Below, piece after piece: positions 1-8,336 of a stretch of 40,256 nucleotides of DNA. Below the pieces are notes generated by a model. That model ran no database searches, had not been told where the DNA came from, and saw only the letters and a list, made by a program, of their open reading frames with translations. The position numbers and the translations under genes are program-made. The number at the start of each line of letters is the position of its first letter. Positions within the stretch are counted from its first letter, which is position 1. Origin of the DNA: an uncultured Odoribacter sp. (lineage in GTDB: Bacteria > Bacteroidota > Bacteroidia > Bacteroidales > Marinifilaceae); NCBI GenBank assembly GCA_905193145.1, contig CAJJNP010000006.1, positions 1 through 40,256 of the forward strand, read 5' to 3'.

Positions 1-6
1 CAAACG

Positions 7-36
7 TTGGAAATTTATCATATTAAATTAACTTTG
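7..36 (+). promoter_or_regulatory. Bacteroidetes-type promoter ahead of the hydrogenase operon
   Basis: TTG at 7-9, then exactly 19 bases, then TAACTTTG at 29-36. This matches the Bacteroidetes primary sigma factor pattern (-33 TTG/TTTG, -7 TAnnTTTG). Transcription would begin near base 43, upstream of the ATPase remnant and the hydrogenase genes. The match could be chance, because the sequence is A/T-rich and lies at the window edge, where a short open frame (1-84) could also be the tail of an upstream gene. Confidence 0.45.
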
Positions 37-103
37 GGCGAATTAATTATAATTTCAAACCAAAAGGGCAGAACCAGGATGTAAATGTAAGTTTGATAAA
101 TTT

Positions 104-214
104 ATGAAAGACTTGGCTTCTCACATGCTTGACGTTGTTCAAAATTCTGTCCGGACACGGGCAACCAAAATTGAAATCACAAAACTTAGAAAACATAAAA
201 GCCTATTATCTTAA
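104..214 (+). pseudogene. Remnant of ATP-binding (HATPase-like) protein gene
   Basis: A 36-codon open frame starts with ATG at 104 and stops with TAA at 212-214. Its first 25 or so residues (MKDLASHMLDVVQNS, then VRTRATKIEI) resemble the start of the histidine-kinase-like ATPase proteins often encoded next to NuoE/NuoF-type [FeFe]-hydrogenase subunits, which begin roughly with MKxLSLHxLDIxQNSIxA. After residue 26 the similarity stops and a short lysine-rich tail runs into the stop. The G-box motifs of the ATP site are absent, so no ATPase can be made. It sits 23 bases before the ferredoxin-like gene, where the intact gene would be expected. I read it as a deletion remnant; the family match is from memory. 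A translated leader peptide is the alternative. Confidence 0.5.
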
Positions 215-237
215 TTATTAAAACGAACTATCGACCT

Positions 238-585
238 ATGGAAAAAATCAAATCACCGGCAGACTTAAAAAGAATAAAAGAAGAAGCACAGGCTAAAATA
301 GAACTGCGCGAGAAAAGCGAGCATCCGGAACAAAGAATCCAAGTAAAAGTGGCGATGGGTACTTGCGGTATTGCTGCAGGCAGCAAAGCTACGATGGAAT
401 GCTTTCTGGAACAAGTAAAGCAAAATGGACTGGATGCTGTTGTCACTCAAACAGACTGTATGGGATACTGCGAAGAAGAACCTACTGTCGAAATTACCAA
501 ACCGGGCGAACAATCTACAGTGTTCAAAAAAGTGGATTGTACAAAAGTAAAGGAAATCGTGCAGAATTATTTAATGAAACATTGA
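238..585 (+). CDS. Stand-alone thioredoxin-like [2Fe-2S] ferredoxin of hydrogenase operon
   Basis: This 115-residue protein has an N-terminal charged helix (residues 1-35) followed by a thioredoxin-fold [2Fe-2S] domain. The likely ligands are Cys43, Cys55, Cys74 and Cys78, in the family pattern GTCGIAAG...C...DCMGYC; Cys101 is an extra cysteine. Small proteins of this type lie in [FeFe]-hydrogenase and NADH-dehydrogenase-like operons and are thought to carry electrons or act as an accessory subunit. It lies directly before hydB (49 bases), so it is probably co-transcribed and part of, or a partner to, the HydABC complex. The start ATG at 238 gives the usual family length. Assignment to the ferredoxin family is firm; its exact partner is inferred. 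Confidence 0.85.
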   Translation: MEKIKSPADLKRIKEEAQAKIELREKSEHPEQRIQVKVAMGTCGIAAGSKATMECFLEQVKQNGLDAVVTQTDCMGYCEEEPTVEITKPGEQSTVFKKVDCTKVKEIVQNYLMKH

Positions 586-634
586 TACTAACACTACGCA
601 ACTAAATATTAATCCATATAAAACCAACGAATTT

Positions 635-2425
635 ATGAGCTATAAAATGCACATTCTTGTGTGCGGAGGAACGGGATGCCGGGCTTCTGCCAGCAAGAAT
701 ATCATTCATCAATTGCAAGAATGTCTGAAAGAAAGGGATTTAAACGAAGATGTACTGGTAATCGGTACCGGTTGTTTCGGTTTCTGCGAAAAAGGTCCTA
801 TCGTAAAAATCATACCAGACAATACGTTCTACGTACAAGTAAAACCTGAAGATGCTGCAGAAATTGTAGACGAACATATCATCAAGGGGAGAAAAGTGGA
901 ACGATTGCTATACAAAGACCCGGAAAAAAAAGAAGCCGTCAGTGATTCAAAACACATGAATTTCTATAAGAAACAGCTTCGAATTGCTTTACGGAACTGT
1001 GGATTTATCAATCCGGAAAATATAGAAGAATATATAGCACGCGATGGTTATGCTGCGCTTGCCAAATGTTTGACAGAGATGACACCCGAAACTGTCATTG
1101 ACGAAATCAAACGTTCAGGCCTGAGAGGTCGAGGCGGTGGCGGATTCCCAACCGGCATGAAATGGGAGTTTGCACGTAAATATCAAAACGAACAAAAATA
1201 TGTTGTCTGTAATGCAGACGAAGGAGATCCCGGAGCCTTTATGGATCGCTCCATCATGGAAGGTGACCCAAATTCAATCATTGAAGCAATGGCTATCTGC
1301 GGATATAGTATCGGTGCTAACAAAGGATTGGTATATATCCGTGCCGAATACCCGCTAGCTATCGAACGTCTGCGTATTGCCATCGAGCAAGCAGAGAAAT
1401 ATGGCCTTTTAGGAGATAATATATTAGGGACAAATTTCAGCTTCCATATTGAAATCCGCTATGGGGCCGGTGCTTTCGTCTGCGGTGAAGAAACCGCACT
1501 CATCCATTCGATGGAAGGGCACAGAGGCGAACCGACTACAAAACCTCCTTTCCCGGCAGAATCAGGCTATCTGAATAAACCGACAAATGTAAATAATGTG
1601 GAAACTCTTGCCAATATTCCAGCCATATTAAACAAAGGAGCGGAATGGTTTGCCGGTATCGGAACTGAACGCTCCAAAGGAACCAAGGTGTTTGCCCTTG
1701 CCGGTAAAATCAACAATGTCGGTCTGATTGAAGTGCCCATGGGTACCACGTTAAGAGAGGTGATATATGAAATCGGCGGGGGTATCAAAAACGGTAAAAA
1801 ATTCAAGGCCGTACAAACCGGCGGTCCATCCGGAGGATGCCTGACAGAGAAACATCTAGATACTCCGATTGATTTTGACAATCTGCTTGCAGCCGGATCT
1901 ATGATGGGTTCCGGCGGTATGATTGTCATGGACGAAGACGACTGCATGGTATCGGTTGCAAAATTTTATATGGAGTTTATCGTAGAAGAGTCGTGCGGTA
2001 AATGTTCTCCTTGTCGCATCGGAAATAAAAGACTGTTGGAAATTCTGACACGCATTACCGAAGGCAAAGGAACGATGGAGGACCTGGAAAATCTACGAAC
2101 TTTGAGTCAGGTAATCAAGGATACCGCACTATGCGGACTGGGACAGACCTCCCCTAACCCGGTATTATCAACTCTGGATAATTTCTATGACGAGTATCTT
2201 GCACACATCCGCGATCACAAATGTCCGGCAGGACGTTGTAAAGCGTTGCTTTCATATTATATTGCCCCGCAAGTGTGCGTAGGTTGTACGCTCTGTGCAC
2301 GTAATTGCCCGGTTGATGCAATACGTGGCGAACGCAAAGAACCGCACTTTATAGATACAACCAAGTGTATCAAATGTGGTGCCTGCAAGGAAAAATGTAA
2401 ATTCAAAGCGATTGGAGTAAGATAA
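635..2425 (+). CDS. hydB: NADH-binding subunit of electron-bifurcating [FeFe]-hydrogenase (NuoF-like)
   Basis: This is the flavoprotein subunit that oxidises or reduces NAD(H) in trimeric HydABC hydrogenases, in the cytoplasm. An N-terminal thioredoxin-like [2Fe-2S] domain (Cys10, Cys15, Cys47, Cys51) is followed by the NuoF core. Within it are the glycine-rich FMN/NADH segment LRGRGGGGFPTG (163-174), NADEGDPGAF (193-202) and GAGAFVCGEETAL (277-289). A NuoF-type [4Fe-4S] site follows (Cys454, Cys457, Cys460, Cys500). The C-terminus carries two ferredoxin [4Fe-4S] motifs (Cys548/551/554/558 and Cys578/581/584/588). At 596 residues it has the usual length of a fused HydB, longer than complex I NuoF. 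It precedes hydA by 17 bases. Bifurcation with ferredoxin is inferred from architecture; an NAD-only enzyme cannot be excluded. Confidence 0.93.
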   Translation: MSYKMHILVCGGTGCRASASKNIIHQLQECLKERDLNEDVLVIGTGCFGFCEKGPIVKIIPDNTFYVQVKPEDAAEIVDEHIIKGRKVERLLYKDPEKKEAVSDSKHMNFYKKQLRIALRNCGFINPENIEEYIARDGYAALAKCLTEMTPETVIDEIKRSGLRGRGGGGFPTGMKWEFARKYQNEQKYVVCNADEGDPGAFMDRSIMEGDPNSIIEAMAICGYSIGANKGLVYIRAEYPLAIERLRIAIEQAEKYGLLGDNILGTNFSFHIEIRYGAGAFVCGEETALIHSMEGHRGEPTTKPPFPAESGYLNKPTNVNNVETLANIPAILNKGAEWFAGIGTERSKGTKVFALAGKINNVGLIEVPMGTTLREVIYEIGGGIKNGKKFKAVQTGGPSGGCLTEKHLDTPIDFDNLLAAGSMMGSGGMIVMDEDDCMVSVAKFYMEFIVEESCGKCSPCRIGNKRLLEILTRITEGKGTMEDLENLRTLSQVIKDTALCGLGQTSPNPVLSTLDNFYDEYLAHIRDHKCPAGRCKALLSYYIAPQVCVGCTLCARNCPVDAIRGERKEPHFIDTTKCIKCGACKEKCKFKAIGVR

Positions 2426-2442
2426 CCATTAACTCGAAAATT

Positions 2443-4194
2443 ATGCAAAAAATAACACTTCAGATAGACCATCATACAGTAGAGGTGGAAAAAGGGACTA
2501 CCATACTGGAAGCAGCCCGACAGATTGGCATCAAAATCCCGTCGCTCTGCTATATGAATTTAAAAGATATGTGTATCACAAACCTGCCGGCATCCTGTCG
2601 TATCTGTGTTGTGGAAGTGGAAGGACGCCGTAATCTGGCTCCTGCCTGTGCTACACGCTGTGAAAATGGCATGAAAGTGAATACCAGCAACCTACGGGTA
2701 TTAAATGCCCGCAAAACAGTCTTGGAATTGATTTTGTCTGACCATCCCAATGATTGCCTGGTGTGTCCCAAATCCGGCAACTGTGAATTACAAAGTCTGG
2801 CAGTAAGATTAAAAATACGCGAAATTCCTTTTACCGGTGAGCGCAATATGCTCCCTATTGAAACTTCACCATCCATCATACGCAACATGGATAAATGTAT
2901 CTACTGTCGCCGTTGTGAAATGATGTGCAATGAAGTACAAACAGTTGGAGCTTTAGCTGCTGTAAACCGAGGTTTTGCCTCTACTATTTCGCCTGCATTC
3001 CATGAGTCGCTCGCCAATTCGGAATGTACATTTTGCGGTCAATGTGTCGCCGTATGTCCGGTTGGCGCACTGACAGAAGTAGACCACACGAACCGATTGT
3101 TGCGTGATTTAAACAACCCAAAGAAAACTGTCATTGTACAAACGGCTCCTGCTGTCCGAGCGGCCTTGGGCGAAGAATTCGGACTCAAACCGGGAACATC
3201 GGTTACCGGCAAAATGGTGGCTGCATTAAGACGATTAGGATTCAAACAGGTATTTGACACTGACTTTGCAGCAGATTTAACCATCATGGAAGAAGGCAGC
3301 GAACTACTTGACCGTCTGGAACGCTATTTAAAAGGAGACAAAGATGTACGATTGCCTATTCTGACATCCTGCTGTCCGGCATGGGTAAATTTCTTCGAGC
3401 ACCAATTTCCAGATATGCTGGATATTCCATCTACAGCCCGTTCTCCGCAGCAAATGTTCGGTTCTATAGCCAAAACTTATTGGGCTGAGAAAATGAATAT
3501 CCCTAGAGAAGATCTGATTGTCGTCTCAATCATGCCCTGTCTGGCCAAAAAATATGAGTGTGCGCGCGAAGAATTTTCAACCAATGGGGATCCGGATGTC
3601 AACTACTCACTTTCAACCCGCGAATTAGCTAGTCTGATCAAACGAGCCAATATTGACTTTAATGCATTGGAAGACGAAGATTTTGACCATCCTTTGGGAC
3701 AATCCACCGGTGCCGGCGTAATTTTCGGTGCATCAGGAGGCGTAATGGAAGCAGCACTACGTACAGCATACGAACTATATACAGGAAAATCACTTGAAGA
3801 ACTTGATTTTGAAGAAGTCAGAGGATTAGAAAGCATCAAACGAGCAACCATTGACCTTGGTGGCATCCAATTAAAAGTAGGAATTGCTCATGGTTTAGGG
3901 AACGCCCGCAGGCTGTTAAAAGAAATCAGAGAAGGTAAGTCAGAATTTCATGCAATAGAAATTATGGCATGCCCTGGCGGATGCATCGGCGGTGGAGGTC
4001 AACCTCTTCATCATGGGAATTCGGAACTTCTAAAAACTCGCAGTAAAGCTCTATACGAAGAAGATCAGGACAAACCATTACGAAAATCACACGAAAATCC
4101 TGACATCATCCGACTGTACGAAGATTTTCTTGGCAAACCCCTTAGCGAAAAAGCACACCACTTGTTACATACACACTATTTTCGTAAAGGATAA
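2443..4194 (+). CDS. hydA: [FeFe]-hydrogenase catalytic subunit, group A
   Basis: This subunit carries the H-cluster that reversibly reduces protons to H2. From the N-terminus there is a NuoG-like [2Fe-2S] domain (Cys36, Cys52, Cys55, Cys69), a His-ligated [4Fe-4S] site (His101, Cys105, Cys108, Cys114) and two ferredoxin clusters (Cys152/155/158/162 and Cys195/198/201/205). The three H-cluster signatures are all intact: TSCCPAW (308-314), MPCLAKKYE (364-372) and EIMACPGGCIGGGGQP (506-521), giving ligands Cys310, Cys366, Cys510 and Cys514. The small-subunit domain forms the C-terminus. Length (583) fits multi-subunit bifurcating enzymes. The H-cluster maturases HydE, HydF and HydG are not in this window. 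Neighbours hydB and hydC support a HydABC complex coupling NADH and reduced ferredoxin oxidation to H2 release. Confidence 0.96.
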   Translation: MQKITLQIDHHTVEVEKGTTILEAARQIGIKIPSLCYMNLKDMCITNLPASCRICVVEVEGRRNLAPACATRCENGMKVNTSNLRVLNARKTVLELILSDHPNDCLVCPKSGNCELQSLAVRLKIREIPFTGERNMLPIETSPSIIRNMDKCIYCRRCEMMCNEVQTVGALAAVNRGFASTISPAFHESLANSECTFCGQCVAVCPVGALTEVDHTNRLLRDLNNPKKTVIVQTAPAVRAALGEEFGLKPGTSVTGKMVAALRRLGFKQVFDTDFAADLTIMEEGSELLDRLERYLKGDKDVRLPILTSCCPAWVNFFEHQFPDMLDIPSTARSPQQMFGSIAKTYWAEKMNIPREDLIVVSIMPCLAKKYECAREEFSTNGDPDVNYSLSTRELASLIKRANIDFNALEDEDFDHPLGQSTGAGVIFGASGGVMEAALRTAYELYTGKSLEELDFEEVRGLESIKRATIDLGGIQLKVGIAHGLGNARRLLKEIREGKSEFHAIEIMACPGGCIGGGGQPLHHGNSELLKTRSKALYEEDQDKPLRKSHENPDIIRLYEDFLGKPLSEKAHHLLHTHYFRKG

Positions 4195-4234
4195 CGCCAA
4201 GATTAAAACATAAAACATTGTAAATATATTACTT

Positions 4235-4711
4235 ATGATTGATTTTAAAATTTCACAAGATAAAATGGACAAATTGCTGGCTATTTGCGAAGGACATGGC
4301 AATCAACCCGGCGAATTGATTAATATACTCCATAAAGCGCAGCATCTTTTCGGTTATTTACCACCCGAGGTACAACGTATTGTTGCCAAACAACTGGATA
4401 TTCCTGTGTCAAAAGTATATGGCGTAGTCACCTTTTATTCATTTTTCAATATGACACCCAAAGGAGAGTATCCGATTTCCGTATGTATGGGTACGGCATG
4501 CTATGTACGTGGAGCAGAAAAAGTGTTGGATGAATTCAGAAGGTTACTGAATATCAATGTTGGAGAAACAACTCCCGACGGCAAGTTTTCCTTGTCCAGC
4601 CTCCGATGTGTTGGCGCCTGTGGCCTAGCCCCTGTGGTATTAATCGGCGAAAAAGTTTTCGGCCGTGTAGTACCCGGAGATGTTGAAAAAATATTGAAAG
4701 AATTAGAATAA
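4235..4711 (+). CDS. hydC: NuoE-like [2Fe-2S] subunit of [FeFe]-hydrogenase
   Basis: This 158-residue subunit has an N-terminal helical bundle and a C-terminal thioredoxin-like domain with one [2Fe-2S] cluster. Ligands are Cys84 and Cys89 (VCMGTACYVRGA) and Cys125 and Cys129 (LRCVGACGLAPV), the NuoE pattern. In HydABC enzymes it relays electrons next to the flavin of HydB. It is the last gene of the operon, 40 bases after hydA, and is followed by a strong hairpin terminator. In several other organisms hydC comes first in the operon; here it is at the end. NuoE of a respiratory complex I is the alternative, but the adjacent hydA rules that out in practice. Confidence 0.93.
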   Translation: MIDFKISQDKMDKLLAICEGHGNQPGELINILHKAQHLFGYLPPEVQRIVAKQLDIPVSKVYGVVTFYSFFNMTPKGEYPISVCMGTACYVRGAEKVLDEFRRLLNINVGETTPDGKFSLSSLRCVGACGLAPVVLIGEKVFGRVVPGDVEKILKELE

Positions 4712-4730
4712 AATCTCTTCACTTCATTTA

Positions 4731-4762
4731 AACAGCCTGGCAAAAATGCCAGGCTGTTTTCA
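4731..4762 (+). terminator. Terminator after hydC
   Basis: A perfect 12-base-pair stem (AACAGCCTGGCA / TGCCAGGCTGTT) with an AAAA loop is followed by a short T run. It closes the hydrogenase operon and separates it from dnaK. Confidence 0.9.
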
Positions 4763-4797
4763 TTTGCAACTAAATACATCAATATTTCATGCCGTTA

Positions 4798-4815
4798 TGT
4801 CAGCAAAAACTGACA
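4798..4815. promoter_or_regulatory. Inverted repeat upstream of dnaK (possible activator site)
   Basis: TGTCAG and CTGACA form a perfect 6-base inverted repeat with a CAAAAA spacer; the outer bases TTATG / CATAA extend it imperfectly. It lies about 60 bases before the sigma54-like promoter, a suitable distance for an enhancer-binding activator. It has no T run and is not a convincing terminator. The regulator is unknown. Confidence 0.45.
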
Positions 4816-4876
4816 CATAAGAATCAAGATATAAATAAATCCGCCATTTTTACAAAAAAACATCCACTCTCGCCAA

Positions 4877-4891
4877 TGGCACACCATTTGA
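4877..4891 (+). promoter_or_regulatory. Sigma54-like -24/-12 promoter of dnaK
   Basis: TGGCAC, five bases, TTGA matches the sigma54 consensus TGGCAC-N5-TTGC at every defined base but the last. The GG to G(C) spacing is exact. No good TAnnTTTG box of the primary sigma factor is visible between the hydC terminator and dnaK. Transcription would begin near base 4902, about 60 bases before the dnaK start. Confidence 0.45.
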
Positions 4892-4965
4892 TAAAAGAAT
4901 GATGTGTTTGAATCAATACATCAGACACAGAAACTTGAATAATAACAAATAAAAATATAACAATT

Positions 4966-6876
4966 ATGGGAAAGATTATTGGAATCGACTTAGGTACTAC
5001 CAACTCATGCGTTGCCGTAATGGAAGGTAACGAACCGGTAGTAATACCAAATAGCGAAGGTAGACGTACAACACCTTCTATCGTAGCATTTGTAGATAAT
5101 GGAGAACGTAAAGTAGGTGATCCTGCAAAACGTCAAGCAATCACAAATCCTCACAAGACAATCTACTCTATCAAACGTTTCATGGGTGAAAATTTTGACC
5201 AGGTAGGTAGTGAGGTTAATCGTGTAGCTTATCAAGTTGTACGTGGTGATAACAATACTCCACGTGTTGTAATTGACAACCGTCAGTATTCTCCACAGGA
5301 AATTTCTGCAATGGTTCTTCAGAAAATGAAAAAAACAGCTGAAGATTATTTGGGACAGGAAGTATCAGAGGCTGTCATTACTGTTCCGGCATATTTTAAT
5401 GATGCTCAACGTCAAGCAACTAAAGAAGCTGGTGAAATTGCAGGATTAACCGTGAAACGTATTATCAACGAACCGACAGCAGCTGCATTGGCATATGGTT
5501 TGGATAAAAAAACTCAAGATCAAAAAATTGCAGTATTTGACCTCGGTGGCGGTACATTTGATATCTCAATTTTGGAATTAGGTGACGGAGTATTTGAAGT
5601 AAAATCAACCAATGGAGATACTCACCTAGGAGGTGATGACTTTGATGATAAAATCATCAATTGGTTGGCAGATGAATTCCAGAAAGACGAAGGCGTTGAC
5701 ATCCGTAAAGACCCGATGGCACACCAGCGTTTGAAAGAGGCGGCAGAAAAGGCGAAAATAGAATTGTCTAGCTCTACCTCTACTGAGATTAATTTACCGT
5801 ATATTTTCCCGGTTAACGGAATTCCAAAGCACTTGGTACGCACTTTGACTCGTGCTCAATTCGAACAGTTATGCTACGATTTGATTCAAGCAACCATTGA
5901 GCCTTGCCGCAAAGCGTTGAATGATGCAAATATGAAACCTTCAGATATTGATGAAGTAATTCTGGTTGGAGGTTCAACTCGTATCCCGGCTGTTCAGCAA
6001 AAGGTACAAGAGTTCTTCGGAAAAGCACCTTCAAAAGGCGTTAACCCGGATGAAGTTGTAGCCGTAGGTGCTGCAATTCAAGGTGGTGTATTGACAGGAG
6101 AAGTGAAGGATGTATTACTGCTTGATGTTACTCCATTGTCATTAGGAATTGAGACTTTAGGTGGTGTAATGACAAAATTAATTGAAGCCAATACAACCAT
6201 TCCTACTAAAAAGTCTGAGGTATTCTCTACGGCTGCGGATAACCAACCTTCTGTAGAAATTCATATCTTGCAGGGCGAACGTCCAATGGCACGTGACAAC
6301 AAGACAATTGGTCGTTTCCACTTAGACAGTATTCCACCAGCACCACGTGGTGTACCACAGATTGAAGTTACTTTCGATATTGATGCCAACGGTATTTTGA
6401 ATGTATCTGCTAAAGATAAGGCAACCGGCAAAGAGCAGTCAATTCGTATTGAAGCTTCATCGGGTCTATCTGACGCTGAAATCAAGCGCATGAAAGACGA
6501 AGCTGCTGCTAATGCTGCTGCAGACCAACAGGAAAAAGAAAAGGTTGATACAATCAATAAGGCAGACTCTATGATTTTCCAAACTGAAAAACAGTTGAAA
6601 GAATTTGGAGATAAATTACCTGCTGACAAAAAGGCTCCGATTGAATCAGCTCTTCAAGAACTGAAAGACGCACATAAATCTCAAGACATTGCTCGCATCA
6701 ATGCTGCCATTGATAAATTGAATAATGTATTCCAGGCTGCCTCGCAGGAAATGTATAACGCTCAAGCTCAACAACAGCAAGGAGCACAGAATCCTCAAGG
6801 TAATCCTAATGCCAATCAAGCTAACAATGGAAAAGATCAAGAAGTAACTGATGTAGACTTTGAGGAGGTCAAATAA
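4966..6876 (+). CDS. dnaK: Molecular chaperone DnaK (Hsp70)
   Basis: This is the cytoplasmic ATP-dependent chaperone that binds and refolds unfolded proteins. The N-terminal ATPase domain begins with the phosphate loop [11 protein letters not shown] (5-15) and contains the second phosphate motif FDLGGGTFD. The substrate-binding domain follows from about residue 390, then the helical lid and a Gln/Asn/Pro/Gly-rich disordered tail, ending in EEVK. At 636 residues it is full length. It stands alone: no grpE or dnaJ is adjacent, and it has terminators on both sides, so it is a single-gene unit. The upstream inverted repeat and sigma54-like promoter suggest stress-responsive control. Confidence 0.98.
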   Translation: MGKIIGIDLGTTNSCVAVMEGNEPVVIPNSEGRRTTPSIVAFVDNGERKVGDPAKRQAITNPHKTIYSIKRFMGENFDQVGSEVNRVAYQVVRGDNNTPRVVIDNRQYSPQEISAMVLQKMKKTAEDYLGQEVSEAVITVPAYFNDAQRQATKEAGEIAGLTVKRIINEPTAAALAYGLDKKTQDQKIAVFDLGGGTFDISILELGDGVFEVKSTNGDTHLGGDDFDDKIINWLADEFQKDEGVDIRKDPMAHQRLKEAAEKAKIELSSSTSTEINLPYIFPVNGIPKHLVRTLTRAQFEQLCYDLIQATIEPCRKALNDANMKPSDIDEVILVGGSTRIPAVQQKVQEFFGKAPSKGVNPDEVVAVGAAIQGGVLTGEVKDVLLLDVTPLSLGIETLGGVMTKLIEANTTIPTKKSEVFSTAADNQPSVEIHILQGERPMARDNKTIGRFHLDSIPPAPRGVPQIEVTFDIDANGILNVSAKDKATGKEQSIRIEASSGLSDAEIKRMKDEAAANAAADQQEKEKVDTINKADSMIFQTEKQLKEFGDKLPADKKAPIESALQELKDAHKSQDIARINAAIDKLNNVFQAASQEMYNAQAQQQQGAQNPQGNPNANQANNGKDQEVTDVDFEEVK

Positions 6877-6900
6877 GTAATTGAAATAGAATTAAATATA

Positions 6901-6935
6901 AAACAGTGTAGCTATAAAAGCTACACTGTTTTTTT
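6901..6935 (+). terminator. Terminator after dnaK
   Basis: The stem AAACAGTGTAGCT / AGCTACACTGTTT is closed by an ATAAA loop and runs straight into seven or more T residues. It is a textbook intrinsic terminator. Confidence 0.92.
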
Positions 6936-6972
6936 ATGCCCTATCATATAAATTGTTTTCATAAATAACAAC

Positions 6973-7002
6973 TTGATTTATTTAATTATTATTATATATT
7001 TG
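6973..7002 (+). promoter_or_regulatory. Promoter of the Gate-domain membrane protein gene
   Basis: TTG at 6973-6975, 19 bases, then TATATTTG at 6995-7002: an exact fit to the Bacteroidetes -33/-7 pattern. It follows the dnaK terminator, so the next gene has its own start of transcription, near base 7009, with a leader of about 64 bases. Confidence 0.65.
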
Positions 7003-7072
7003 CAAAAAACTAACTATAAAATTCAAAATAGACTTTGCTAAAGATTCTTTACTAACATACAAACTAAAAAAA

Positions 7073-8206
7073 ATGAAATCACAAACTAAAAACATTTTGT
7101 CAGGAAGCGCCTGCATGTGCATTGTTACAGGTCTCTTTGGCTATATCGGCTATAAAATGGGTGTAGCTAATATGCTCAATACAATTATGAAAACAGCACA
7201 TGATTTATTACTTAATACAGTATTTTACTTGATGGGTATTTGCGTTATTACAGGAGCTCTAGGCAGACTATTTGTAGAATTTAAAGTAGTCAATCTTATT
7301 GAGGCTTTACTCCGCCCTCTAATGAAACCACTTTTTAATCTTCCGGGAGTAGCCTCATTAGGTGCTGTTATGACATTTTTATCCGACAACCCTGCAATTA
7401 TCTCATTAGCCCAAGACAAACGTTTCAGTAGTTATTTCAAAAAACACCAATACATTTCACTAACCAATTTTGGAACAGCATTTGGAATGGGGTTATTAGT
7501 TATTGTTTTCATGATAGGACAAGGATATACTTTTGAACCATTTATAGGTTTAATAGGAGCTTTCTGCGGCTGCATTGTATCCACTCGACTCATGCAATAT
7601 TTTATATTAAAGTCTTACCCAGAATATGCTAATGAAAATGCTAACGAAGAAGAAAAAAATAATACAAATACAGAAAAAGATGAATCTCAGGGAATTTTTT
7701 TACGTATTCTAAATTCTCTACTTGATGGAGGCAAAGGTGGAGTAGAAGTCGGAATAGCCATTATCCCTGGTGTTTTAGTCATTTCATCACTTGTTATGAT
7801 TCTTACTTTTGGCGCTCCGTTAGAAGGATATAACGGAGGTGCATATCAAGGTGTTGAATTATTACCCAACCTTGCACACAAAATAAACTTTCTATTTGAA
7901 TGGTTGTTTGGTTTTACAGATCCACATTTAATTGCATTTCCAATTACAGCCTTAGGAGCAGTTGGTGCTGCATTAAGTTTAATACCGAACTTTGCTGCCG
8001 AAGGCTGGATTAATGGCAATGCAATTGCAGTATGTACAGCAATCGGAATGTGCTGGAGTGGTTATTTAAGTACACACACGGCTATGTTAGATTCTTTAGG
8101 TTATAGAGAATTGACCTCAAAAGCCATCGTTTCACATACAATCGGAGGTATTATCGCAGCTATCGTAGCTCACTGGATTTACTTATTAGTTATGTTCGTT
8201 TTCTAA
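7073..8206 (+). CDS. Polytopic membrane protein with nucleoside-recognition (Gate) domains, CD0519/CD1768-like
   Basis: This 377-residue inner-membrane protein has about nine hydrophobic segments (roughly 10-28, 45-65, 92-112, 130-150, 155-178, 225-247, 285-305, 315-335 and 352-375). Two halves are joined by a hydrophilic, Asn/Glu/Lys-rich linker (183-207). Each half has a Gate-like segment, with FLSDNPAIISL (102-112) in the first. The overall pattern recalls the uncharacterised CD0519/CD1768 family and the SpmA/YjiH type of Gate proteins, thought to move small solutes or nucleosides. Substrate and direction are unknown. It is alone between the dnaK terminator and a convergent operon, so context says nothing about its role. 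The family assignment is from memory and moderately sure. Confidence 0.65.
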   Translation: MKSQTKNILSGSACMCIVTGLFGYIGYKMGVANMLNTIMKTAHDLLLNTVFYLMGICVITGALGRLFVEFKVVNLIEALLRPLMKPLFNLPGVASLGAVMTFLSDNPAIISLAQDKRFSSYFKKHQYISLTNFGTAFGMGLLVIVFMIGQGYTFEPFIGLIGAFCGCIVSTRLMQYFILKSYPEYANENANEEEKNNTNTEKDESQGIFLRILNSLLDGGKGGVEVGIAIIPGVLVISSLVMILTFGAPLEGYNGGAYQGVELLPNLAHKINFLFEWLFGFTDPHLIAFPITALGAVGAALSLIPNFAAEGWINGNAIAVCTAIGMCWSGYLSTHTAMLDSLGYRELTSKAIVSHTIGGIIAAIVAHWIYLLVMFVF

Positions 8207-8250
8207 AATCAATATAAATATGAACTTATAATTTGAATATCCTAAAAGAA

Positions 8251-8292
8251 TAAAAAAGAGTCGTATCATTCTCAATAGAGTTTGATACGACC
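8251..8292 (-). terminator. Terminator at the end of the dcw/helicase transcript
   Basis: Read on the minus strand, GTCGTATCA pairs with TGATACGAC around an inner CTC/GAG stem with a 4-base loop, and CTCTTTTTTATT follows. It lies about 45 bases after the stop of the DEAD-box gene. On the plus strand the stem is followed only by CTTCTT, so it works mainly for the minus strand but may also slow transcription from the Gate-domain gene. Confidence 0.8.
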
Positions 8293-8336
8293 TTCTTAAG
8301 GGTTATAAAGAGGTCATTTTAATATGCCTTCACATT

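Noticed and set aside
1..84. Open frame from the window edge to TAA at 82-84 as the tail of an upstream gene
   Set aside because: Only 27 codons are visible with no recognisable motif, and a consensus promoter overlaps it. It cannot be told apart from non-coding sequence without the bases to the left.
4798..4815. TGTCAG...CTGACA as a second terminator after hydC
   Set aside because: A much stronger terminator lies just before it, and this repeat has only a 6-base core stem and no T run. A protein-binding site fits better.
6343..6356. Palindrome CACCACGTGGTG as a possible parS site
   Set aside because: It lies in conserved dnaK coding sequence, where it encodes part of the PAPRGVPQ segment, and lacks the TTTC/GAAA flanks of parS (TGTTTCACGTGAAACA).
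6760..6840. Gln/Asn-rich region at the end of dnaK as an unusual repeat
   Set aside because: Low-complexity Gln/Gly/Asn/Pro-rich tails are ordinary in DnaK proteins.
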